A stretch of 64,000 nt of DNA from Branchiostoma belcheri (lineage: Eukaryota; Chordata; Leptocardii; Amphioxiformes; Branchiostomatidae): the NCBI RefSeq assembly GCF_001625305.1, contig NW_017803909.1:3497783-3561782 (forward strand), read 5' to 3'. The position numbers and the translations under genes were made by a program. The notes below the pieces were generated by a model. That model did no database searches, was not told the DNA's origin, and saw only the letters and a list, made by a program, of their open reading frames with translations. Of the stretch, positions 1 to 44,320 are shown piece by piece. The first letter of the stretch is position 1. Every line of letters begins with the position of its first letter.

Positions 1-456
1 AGCTCCAGGCGTGTTTGAGGCTCACTCTCTTGTCTGAGGTTTATAAAAAAAGGAGAATCAGTGCTTCAGATTGCACAGAAAGATGCATCCAAGATCTTTA
101 CACTGCTGTGTAATTATTGCCTTGTCACAGAAGAGGTAGTTAGCAGCAATATGGAGCCAGCAGTAACTATGGAGGATGGCAACCTGTCTACAGACGAGAT
201 GTCCCAAATGGGAGTTTCCTCTAATGGCTAGTTCCTCTTTAATCAGGTGACTGTCGTAACCCCAGGAAAAAATGGACATGTTCACGGAACTATATATTCA
301 CAGTGGCGACAGGTACAGGAAAAAGAAAATCCAGGAATTATTTGTTAACTGTAATGATAAGTTCACGGTACAGAAGTGACAGTGAAAACGGTGAATACAT
401 AACAGTACAGTGAAAAAATCAGGAATCACAGTAGTATCCCACTATGAGTTTCGGTT
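1..456. other. Upstream intergenic DNA of the RTK gene
   Basis: No gene, RNA or clear repeat is visible here. The open frames are short and have no recognisable motifs. The stretch lies 5' of the receptor kinase and could include distal promoter elements, but I see no TATA box. Confidence 0.5.
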
Positions 457-598
457 AATCTCCAATCAGATTCTGTGGGGCAAGGGGAGTCTATATTGGT
501 CTCTTGTAGTTAGTTGCAGTAGGCCAGTGGATACAGGCGGCAAATATAGGAATATAGTCTCCCCTTGGCCCTTGCCCCACAGAATCTGTTTGGAGATT
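457..598. mobile_element. Fold-back (MITE-like) inverted repeat upstream of the RTK
   Basis: Positions 457-497 and 551-598 are inverted copies of each other. The right arm differs by two substitutions and by a 7-base insertion near 567-573. The loop is about 53 bases. The structure is that of a small non-autonomous DNA transposon or fold-back element. I could not find a convincing target-site duplication, so the family is unassigned. It ends only 120 bases before the RTK start codon, so it probably lies in the promoter or 5' UTR of that gene. Confidence 0.75.
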
Positions 599-718
599 GT
601 TTTGAACAATGCACACGGTAACTTAATCATGCGCAACTCCCCGCGTCACAAGGTGAAACAGAAACTTGACGCCTTGGGCAATTCTAGTTTCAAAACTAGG
701 GCGAGGTGTACTTAAACC

Positions 719-3631
719 ATGGCTGCGGATCGTACGGACCTGTGCCGCCTGTCCTACATTTGTGGAGTCCTCGCTGTCTGTTTCGCGGGATTTTGTTGGT
801 GTCAAGAAGTGAAGACCGTGTCCGTCTTCGAAAATGCCGACGTCGGGACAGCAGTTGTCAACATTCCTCTGCTTTTCAGCATTACAGTACGCGTGCCCAC
901 AGAAAATTTAAAAGCGGAACTTCCGTGTTCTGTTTTAGACGGAGACCGGTATGGTCGCTTCGCCGTGAACGAAAACTGTACCCTTGTTGTCAACAATCCC
1001 TTGGATTACTCGGTACAGTCGGAGTATGTTCTCAAAGTCCTTATCTCAGGACGAGTCCACCGAGAGGTGAAGGTAAGGCTACAAGTCCATGACGTCGTGG
1101 GCTATCCCCCGGTCTACAACATCACCTGTGAGACACCTACAGTAAAACAGAATGGAGAGAGAGGAACATTTTTATTTCAGGCGGGTTTGCAAGTAGAGGG
1201 TGTAACGAGCGACGGAGACGTTCTTTCAGCTAAAGTAAGATTTCCTAAACCGAATTGGGATCCTGGGGATCCCTTGCCTTCAGATCACCCACAGCTCATC
1301 GTGAATACGGACAACGGGGACTGCACGGTCGATCTGTTTTGGGCTGTCTATCAAGCAATCGACGAAGCAATTGTTGATAAGCTCTGGTTGACAAAGGTAC
1401 ATTCTATAACATGTTTCAGTGGGCCTGCCTCCGATCGGAATAGCTCAGTCTTCATGATAAATTTAATTGATAAGGAAGCAAACTATGATCCTCGGCTGAG
1501 TTACGTAAGAGAGAACGTCCCTGACAGCTGGATGGAAAGTGATTTTCAAAAGTATATTGTCTATTCTTCTCTGACAACAATGTCAGGAGACCAGCGACGT
1601 TTCGTGTGTCAGCTACCAGAAACAATGCCCTCCATCAAAATTAGACAGTCTTTAATGACAGTTGACATTGTTGCCATCAACTACGTGTGGGCAGAGATCA
1701 AACCAGTCGGCTGTCCGAGAGGAAGATACGGCTGGGCATGTCAGAACATCTGTATATGCAGGAACGGGGCATATTGCCATGCCTTCAATGGAGCCTGCAA
1801 GTGTCAGCAGGGGTGGACAGGTGTGGCCTGTGACATTCCCAAAGATACCGTCTCCGTTGTAGCGACACCTAGCGATCCTCGCGATTTGTACATCTCCGGA
1901 AACGTGACACTGCGCTGTGAAGTGTACGATGTAGATGTTGTGACAACGTCGTGGATATTTCCAGATGGGTCTGCAAAAACAACGACAGGTGCCGACGGCA
2001 CTGAAATCACGATCTCCGACATAAAGACAACGGATAATGGACCCTACATCTGTCAGGTTAACGACTCACGTGGGGACGTTTTCAAGACAGACGTTGTGCT
2101 GAACGTGGACAGTTGTCCCCCTGACAGAACAGGCCAGCACTGCGAGGACGTCTGCGGCTGCCGACACGGCGCCAGTTGTGACCGGTGGGCTGGCTGTGTG
2201 TGCCCCGCTGGATGGACGGGACGCAGGTGTCAGACCGCTTGTCCGCAGGGCACGTACGGGTACGGCTGTAGGGAGACGTGCGAGTGTGAAAACGGCGCGT
2301 GTCTGCCTAGCGACGGCGTGTGTAACTGCACAGAGGGCTGGTTCGGACAGGACTGTAGCAAGCCCTGTTTACCTGGACGTTACGGGTGGAGCTGCCATCA
2401 AATCTGCACCTGCAAAAACAACGCCACCTGTCATCACGTGGATGGCACCTGCAAATGCACCCCGCCCTGGACAGGACCTACGTGTAAGGTTTTGGAGGGG
2501 AATCAGAGTAATGACCCACCGCTCACATATTTTATATATGTGGTCCTCATCTTTGTAGTTACGTTTTGCCTTATATTACTAGCTGTGCTGTACAGGAAAA
2601 GGCGGGTAACTTGTCGCGCAGTCGACGACAAACGAGAAACGAGGCTTCTCCTTGAGCTCGAGTTGCAGCGCCTGGAGGAAGACGTGACAGAGTCCTTGCA
2701 GCCAGGATGGCTGAAGCGATGGGAAAGGAAACCCAACTGCCTTTCCCCTGGCATCATGATCGGAATGGGGATGTTTGGATACGTCCGGAGGTCCCAGTTG
2801 CGCACGCCTGAGGGGGAAGTCACCGTCGCGGCCAAGTCCGTCCGGACTGAGGACGCGCAGTGCTACCGCGACTTCTGCCGAGAGACCGCCATACTGGTAA
2901 CCGTACATGAAGATAAGGATCACAAAGCGTCCGAATCAAATATCATCCAACTGCTCGGGCTCATCACCCAGTCTCCAGAAAAGTTTATCCTTTTGGAGTT
3001 TGCTCCAGGTGGAGACCTTTTAAACCTGCTACTTAGTCACGAGTACCAAGCTTTCAAGGAATGCGCTCAACTGGTGACAGTCGTAATAAGACTTCTTCGG
3101 TATGCGGAACACGTATCGTGCGCCTTGAAGGAGCTCCAACGTTTACGTATCGCCCATCGAGATGTAGCGGCGCGTAATGTCCTCATCACGCGGGGTGACG
3201 TCGCCAAGCTGGCGGACTTCGGGTCAGCCCGGGATGTCTACACCACTACTCAGTACGTGCCCGCCGACGCACAGAGCAACGTGCCCGTTCCGCTGAAGTG
3301 GATGGCGCTGGAGTCCTTAGAGTCCCGCAAGTACACCTGTCAGAGCGACGTGTGGTCGTTCGGCGTGTTTCTGTGGGAGATAGCCACGCTCGGAGACGAG
3401 CCGCACTACGACGGACGCCTACATCTGACCTGTCCCGAGTTGGTAGTGCTTCTCCGACAGGGCGTTAGGCTGGACATCCCACGAGAATGTCCGACTGACC
3501 TGTACGGAATAATGACGTCATGTTGGGCGGCTGACCCATCTGCAAGACCCAGTCCCGAGACACTTATCGAACGTATTGATAAAGTACGGATGGACAGTTG
3601 TCTACTTGTTGAGTTTGAGACGTCAGTTTAG
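719..3631 (+). CDS. Receptor tyrosine kinase with cadherin-like, EGF and Ig ectodomain, single exon
   Basis: Single-pass receptor predicted to phosphorylate tyrosines after binding an extracellular ligand. Seen in the 970-residue frame: signal peptide ~1-28; cadherin-like repeat ~32-133 (ENADVGT, then LDY...Y.L.V, ending HDVVGYPP); an unassigned region ~134-330 with N-glycosylation sites; EGF ~332-371; Ig ~376-463 (C400, W412, C445); three EGF/MEGF-like repeats 466-589; membrane helix ~604-625 followed by RKRR; kinase ~676-955. The kinase appears active: glycine loop GMGMFG at 682-687, K706, helix-C E722, HRDVAARN 813-820, DFG 833-835, and activation-loop Y841 and Y846. The C-tail is about 15 residues. 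HRDxAARN and VPLKWMALES are receptor-type signatures. The start codon sits in a CCATGG context and begins the signal peptide. The EGF-Ig-EGF order recalls Tie receptors, but FN3 repeats are absent, and the cadherin-like repeat recalls RET. Orthology is undecided. The lack of introns is unusual for an RTK. Confidence 0.93.
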   Translation: MAADRTDLCRLSYICGVLAVCFAGFCWCQEVKTVSVFENADVGTAVVNIPLLFSITVRVPTENLKAELPCSVLDGDRYGRFAVNENCTLVVNNPLDYSVQSEYVLKVLISGRVHREVKVRLQVHDVVGYPPVYNITCETPTVKQNGERGTFLFQAGLQVEGVTSDGDVLSAKVRFPKPNWDPGDPLPSDHPQLIVNTDNGDCTVDLFWAVYQAIDEAIVDKLWLTKVHSITCFSGPASDRNSSVFMINLIDKEANYDPRLSYVRENVPDSWMESDFQKYIVYSSLTTMSGDQRRFVCQLPETMPSIKIRQSLMTVDIVAINYVWAEIKPVGCPRGRYGWACQNICICRNGAYCHAFNGACKCQQGWTGVACDIPKDTVSVVATPSDPRDLYISGNVTLRCEVYDVDVVTTSWIFPDGSAKTTTGADGTEITISDIKTTDNGPYICQVNDSRGDVFKTDVVLNVDSCPPDRTGQHCEDVCGCRHGASCDRWAGCVCPAGWTGRRCQTACPQGTYGYGCRETCECENGACLPSDGVCNCTEGWFGQDCSKPCLPGRYGWSCHQICTCKNNATCHHVDGTCKCTPPWTGPTCKVLEGNQSNDPPLTYFIYVVLIFVVTFCLILLAVLYRKRRVTCRAVDDKRETRLLLELELQRLEEDVTESLQPGWLKRWERKPNCLSPGIMIGMGMFGYVRRSQLRTPEGEVTVAAKSVRTEDAQCYRDFCRETAILVTVHEDKDHKASESNIIQLLGLITQSPEKFILLEFAPGGDLLNLLLSHEYQAFKECAQLVTVVIRLLRYAEHVSCALKELQRLRIAHRDVAARNVLITRGDVAKLADFGSARDVYTTTQYVPADAQSNVPVPLKWMALESLESRKYTCQSDVWSFGVFLWEIATLGDEPHYDGRLHLTCPELVVLLRQGVRLDIPRECPTDLYGIMTSCWAADPSARPSPETLIERIDKVRMDSCLLVEFETSV

Positions 3632-4015
3632 TATAGATATATTCACCATCTTTCCTGTAAACGAGTTTGAGAGATCAATTTAGTAGTCATGTATCATAAA
3701 CGGTTTCTCTTGTTTCTTATTATGTATCATACTTATCATACTAGACATGTACTGAGGCGTGCAGTAACATTACGTTAAAATACAATATTAATACATTAAG
3801 CGGGTGTTGCGCCATGTGTATGTATGTTTTTCGATGCATATTATAATATTTTGCGGAGGTACGAAATATGCTTTGACTGTATCAGCAACTTTTTTGACAA
3901 GGTGGGGATGTATAGAAATAGTCTGTGTAAATTCGTCACATTGTACGTGTCTGCTTGTTGTAACGTTAACGTTACCTGGTTGAACTAATAAAAATAAAGA
4001 TAAAAATGTTTTGCA
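3632..4015 (+). terminator. 3' UTR and polyadenylation signals of the RTK
   Basis: AT-rich sequence follows the stop codon. Two consecutive AATAAA hexamers lie at 3987-3992 and 3993-3998, about 355 bases downstream, which makes cleavage near 4010-4020 likely. No other coding feature is seen. Confidence 0.7.
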
Positions 4016-4353
4016 CATCGATTATTATATGGCGTTTTGGCGGAAAAGGAACCGTTAGCTTTAAGCCCGATCAAAAGTCAGTCTACAAAACCTGATTATC
4101 ATTAGTCCTTGCTAGAGAGAAGGTTGTCTCCCTCTAACCAAGGATTTTAAGCTCCTTGCTCTCACCTGTACATGTATCACCTCCTACCTTCATTGTGCAA
4201 TAGTAAATCGCCTCACGTCTAATCGACCGACTAGACGGCGATAGTTTGTAAATGAGTCACACGGACTACGATCAAGACCACCTTTTTTCTTCCCGTAAAT
4301 CAAACATGAGTCGATATTACCCAGTTTCCAATAACGTTAACAGGTAGGGCCAG
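4016..4353. other. Intergenic spacer
   Basis: No gene, RNA or repeat was recognised between the RTK polyadenylation signals and the MITE that follows. Confidence 0.5.
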
Positions 4354-4362
4354 TTTTTGAGG

Positions 4363-4463
4363 TAGCCTGGGTAGCAGACCCACATCACTCTACTGGGCTC
4401 AAAGTTATTTTGTGTGCAGGATAACTTTGAGCCTAGTGTGCTGTGGGTCTAGCACCCAGGCTA
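4363..4463. mobile_element. 101-bp MITE with TAGCCT ends and 9-bp target duplication
   Basis: The arms 4363-4408 and 4421-4463 are inverted copies, starting TAGCCTGGGT and ending ACCCAGGCTA. The element is flanked exactly by the direct repeat TTTTTGAGG at 4354-4362 and 4464-4472, a 9-base target-site duplication. It has no coding capacity. The ends match a second element at 15931-16123, which also has a 9-base duplication, so the two form one family. A 9-base duplication is typical of Mutator-like elements, but I do not assign the superfamily. Confidence 0.9.
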
Positions 4464-4542
4464 TTTTTGAGGCATCCTTGACGCGAGAGAATCGTAGTCT
4501 CAGTACTAGCCTCTACAAGGCTTCGGGAGGCGGCTGGAAAGG

Positions 4543-4657
4543 GTAGAAATCGGCCAAATAGAGAGAAAGCATGCCAAGGGAGTTTGGTCCGTGGGAGAAC
4601 AGTTCGCCGCTCCCAAACTCCCTTGGCATGCTATCTCTCTATTTGGCAGATTTCTAC
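4543..4657. repeat. Long perfect hairpin, first of an adjacent pair
   Basis: The arms 4543-4587 and 4613-4657 are almost perfect inverted copies of about 45 bases around a 25-base loop. The core includes GCATGCCAAGGGAGTTTGG. Just upstream, 4507-4512 reads TAGCCT, the terminal motif of the nearby MITE family, so this may be the inner part of a related element that has lost its right end. No protein is encoded. Confidence 0.8.
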
Positions 4658-4659
4658 TG

Positions 4660-4764
4660 CAAAAAGCACCCATGGGAAACAGAAGAAAATATTATATTTG
4701 ATATGATTTATGTAATAATCATCAAAAAATGCAATTTTCTTCCGTTTCCCATGGGTGCTTTTTG
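4660..4764. repeat. Second long hairpin, two bases after the first
   Basis: The arms 4660-4690 and 4734-4764 are inverted copies of 31 bases with one mismatch. They carry CACCCATGGG in the stem and flank an AT-rich loop of 43 bases. The hairpin begins two bases after the preceding one ends, which suggests nested or back-to-back fold-back insertions. Confidence 0.8.
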
Positions 4765-4997
4765 GTGTATTTGGGGTTTTCTGATGCACAAGATGTATAA
4801 TATCACCAATCAACAGAGTTTGTAGAAAAGCACTTTAGTTTGGTGAAGTTTGAGCACCATTTTTGAAGCAAATGTTTGCATAAATGTTTATGACACAATG
4901 GAAGAAGTTGTACATAAGTTACAAAAGTCAGATAGCCTCATACACTACTTGAGTCCTTTGATGATTCAAAGAACCAACAAGAGTTCCACGATCTCAT

Positions 4998-5841
4998 ACC
5001 TTCGCCAAATGATGTTAACCCTTGCGGGGGACGAATCATACAATCTTAATCATTGATTTTGTAAATAAGAGCCTCATTTGCATGGATTATATCAGTTGAT
5101 CATATTCACCATCCAATGACAGCCTTATCATAACAAAAAGGCTATTATAGCACTTCCTCATAAATTATGCAAATGAGGTCATGATTTGAATAAATTATGT
5201 TTATTGATGTTCACCTTCACTTTACTTCCAAATGTGGTAAGTATGAAATTCGGGGTGCAGCAGTTACAACTATGGAATTATAAGAATTTGCCATTAATTA
5301 TGCAAATTAGGTCCTCATTTACATAATCTATATCCTCAGATGTTTTTCTTGTTCTCAAGTGGATGTCACAAGTGTTTCATAGTTCTATTACCGAACAAAG
5401 CAGATTTATAGAATTTCCTCATTAATTATGCAAATTAAGTCCTCATTTGCATAATTGTCATTTGATTATATATATATGTCAAGCATCACTTCAACTACCT
5501 ACATACCAAAAATCACGACAATACGTCAATCGGTTCTTGAGTTATCGTCCTTCAAATTTTTTTCAACAAATGCTCCTGCAGTTCCAGAACAAGGCGCTAG
5601 GGGACCCAAACTTATGTCACTTCTTCCCTATCCAAGAGCTATCTACCAATCAAAATTCGTGACCCTAGCATGTACAGAACATGAGATATCAAAACCGGAA
5701 GTTCGACTGCAGTACCTAGGAAAGCCGCCAGGGGTCCCAAAATCTAATCATTTCTATGTCTCATGGAGACCTACCCACCTACTAAGTTTCATTCCAATCC
5801 ATCCACTGCTTCTCGAGTTATCTTGCTAAACCACACACACA

Positions 5842-5881
<40 letters not shown>

Positions 5882-5912
5882 CTACTGAAAACATAACCTT
5901 CTTGGCGAAGGT
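4998..5912. mobile_element. Non-autonomous element with ACCTTCGCCAA inverted ends
   Basis: ACCTTCGCCAA at 4998-5008 and its exact complement at 5902-5912 bound about 915 bases without coding capacity. The inside contains repeated units carrying ATGCAAAT or ATTTGCAT (5076, 5167, 5300, 5428, 5445) and a CA microsatellite near the right end. Similar end sequences are, from memory, common dispersed repeats in marine invertebrate genomes. No clean target-site duplication was found, so the exact ends may lie slightly outside. Confidence 0.7.
5832..5877. repeat. CA dinucleotide microsatellite
   Basis: About 23 CA units with one interruption (acaaac). It lies inside the right part of the transposon-like element. 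Confidence 0.95.
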
Positions 5913-6105
5913 AAAAATTACTGGTCTAATTGTTGCCATTGCTGCACTTTTAAAGGAAAAATGACAAGACTATATACCTGGTGCTGACAGTCAGCCATCT
6001 GGGACACGTGTTGTGGAATGTGTATTGCAAAGGACGATGGGATAGTATCATTTCCCCACCTGGCCGCCTCCCGAAGCCTGGTAGAGGCTACTAAGACTTT
6101 ACAAG

Positions 6106-6166
6106 TTTCGCGCCAAAAATGGTGACCTCCGACCTTCGCGACGCATGCGTCACACGTCCACCCAAG
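6106..6166 (+). promoter_or_regulatory. NUDT21 promoter and 5' UTR with E2F-type and NRF1-like sites
   Basis: TTTCGCGCCAAA at 6106-6117 is a full E2F consensus. The perfect 10-base palindrome ACGCATGCGT at 6141-6150 resembles an NRF1 site. Neither a TATA box nor a long AT-rich stretch is present, as expected for a housekeeping gene. Transcription probably starts between these sites and the ATG at 6167. The start site itself is inferred, not seen. Confidence 0.6.
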
Positions 6167-42142
<35,976 letters not shown>

Positions 42143-42630
42143 CCATCTGCCCCTAGCCGGCCCGGGTAGTTACAGATCTGATGGTGTATTAGGAGTCTAG
42201 AGCCAGCAGCTGATACCACAGCACAGAGGAGGGCATGCTGACCTTGAGGGAGACACAGCACAGCAGGCAGCAGCCCATGTCCAACTGCCCACCCACCCTC
42301 CACTGTCTCCCCCAACAGGGGGGCTTTGTAACTTTCCCTCTTTTGTTGTCTTTAGCCTTTGTAGTGCAGAGGGCCGATTCCCCATTCATTAGAGACTGTC
42401 AGATGAGGTTTTTGTTTCCAGACTTCCAGTAGTCAATTAAGTTTTGGTGGGTTCATTGTTGTTAGAAGATGATGTCCAATTTGCCGCATTGTGTTTAGTA
42501 GCACCCCATTGTAGAAGTTATGTCTCCCTGTAGCCACCCTTTTACTTGTCGAGGTACCTTATTACTCTGTGTTAAGTTTTATACTGATGTACGTACATGT
42601 AGTCAATAAAAACGGCCAGCAATGGATGGT
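42143..42630 (+). terminator. NUDT21 3' UTR and polyadenylation signal
   Basis: AATAAA at 42605-42610 lies about 460 bases after the stop codon, so cleavage is expected near 42625. The UTR is moderately GC-rich and has no other recognised feature. Confidence 0.75.
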
Positions 42631-44089
42631 CACCCTTCACCTAATTGTCTCTTGCACTGATTTTATTTCTGATGGTTAGAAAAGATAGTCTGGTGGAAGA
42701 ACATTAAAATGACATTATAATACAGTAAGTTCCTCTATTGCTATTCCAACTCTATTTAGGTCATTCTTTACATTTGACATTCTGTCAATCTTCCTCAATT
42801 TGGTTTCCCTCTGTTTGGAGAAGTCTGATTTAGTTAGAATCTACCTTTTCTCTTAACAAAGATGTTAAAAAAGGAATTTTCATATATTCTTTACAAAATG
42901 GACATAGACAGTGTATGCCGAGGTCTCTTTTCATATAACCTCTTGCCTAATAGTGTCATGTATGCAAATTTATTGATAAACTATGTTACTTTAAAACCTT
43001 TAATGGATAGTTTGACCGACCATTTCGGAGCCTTATTGTGGTGTTCATTACATATGAAAAAGTTTGAATACGTCATGATATTTAAAGCATTACCCCGCTT
43101 TTTGCAATAACTTTTTGTTTCCTGTTTTCTCATAAAAAATGTCACGGTTTTAAGTACTTCAATGACAGATGAATTCAGTTTCCTGTGTGTTTTCAATTAA
43201 GGCAAACGTTTTTCTAAACAATGTTCTGTTTGTCACCAAACTATTTATGTTGTGAATTTCTCACATGCTTGAGCGAGATAGACCCAGGCCTTCTTCAGTT
43301 TTGAAAGTTGTACTGATTCTATCACAAGTTTTGGAAAACTTCCATGGACAAGCCACGGGGTTGGTCCAGAATTGTTGAATACATCAAGAAGTGGCCTATC
43401 CGCTGCCACATTAGCGTTGAAAATCCCCAACTCCATGTATCACTGTTGCTTGAAGCTACAGTGCTTCTACTAATGACTCGTGAAAATGTGCATCAGTCCG
43501 CCAATTTCTCCGTTTCGCCAAGTCTTCAGGAAATGTTTTTACAATGGGAGACTCTCAAACGGAACTGCGCACCGGCGTAGTAATGTTGTTAAGCAATTTG
43601 CCGAGAGCCAAAGGCCTCTTCCAGTAACGATTCGTGGAAATTTAAATCACTTTAGCGATTCCGTTATCTTTGGAAGCACCGGCAGTAAGGACGTAACAAG
43701 AAAATGTACTTAAGAGTGGTAAACGACCAGAATAGACCATTGCAGCAAGGGGAGCGTAATTTGCGTGCTTTAACTTTACAATTAGCGGTCATGGGTTTTC
43801 AAGGGAAATGAAATATTAATTGCTATGTTTTTGTGGACTCGTAAAAAAAAGCAACGCTAATGCAGGAGAGGACCTAAGGATTATTCCACGTAACGCAGAG
43901 ATTGGGCTTTAGGTAATTGAATTTGATACAGAGAGGCAGTAATGGTTGGATTCGGGAAGATATTTCCCATTCAGATTACACTGAGGTCCCTCTGTGAATT
44001 CTAACTCCCTAATAGACCTATCTGTGTAGCGGTCCTTTCATTGTAGTGCGGCTGTGTGATGGGTAATTCCCAGGAGTGTCCAGTGCGTG
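42631..44089. other. Intergenic DNA between NUDT21 and the orphan promoter
   Basis: AT-rich at first, then nearer average composition after about 43300. No gene, RNA or clear repeat was seen. Confidence 0.5.
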
Positions 44090-44320
44090 TATAAAAACAT
44101 CCCGTCGGTTGTTTCCAAACACAAACCCGTCAGTCCCCTGCCGTGTGGACTTCACCTGGACTCTCCCGGTAGACAGGAGCCGTACGCACAGGAACACGTC
44201 GGCGGTGCGATCTCGCTTCTCTCCCCCATTGAAATTTCGCCCACATCGGCATTCTTGGCAGTGTGCGACGCAGGTGTTCGGAGGAACCTTGTCAGACGCC
44301 AATATCTTACAAAGGTAAGT
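44090..44320 (+). promoter_or_regulatory. Putative TATA promoter with noncoding first exon
   Basis: TATAAAAA at 44090-44097 is followed by about 190 bases without any ATG and then a consensus donor, AAAG|GTAAGT, at 44314/44315. Initiation would fall at about 44120-44132; TCAGTCC at 44130-44136 fits an initiator but is slightly far from the TATA box. This could be an upstream 5' UTR exon of Scratch, perhaps joining an acceptor-like CCATTTGCAG ending at 47970, or a separate noncoding transcript. Only the sequence signals are seen. Confidence 0.45.

Noticed and set aside
410..715. 101-residue + strand frame before the RTK
   Set aside because: It runs through the fold-back repeat, has no motif, and ends at the RTK start. 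It is a chance frame.
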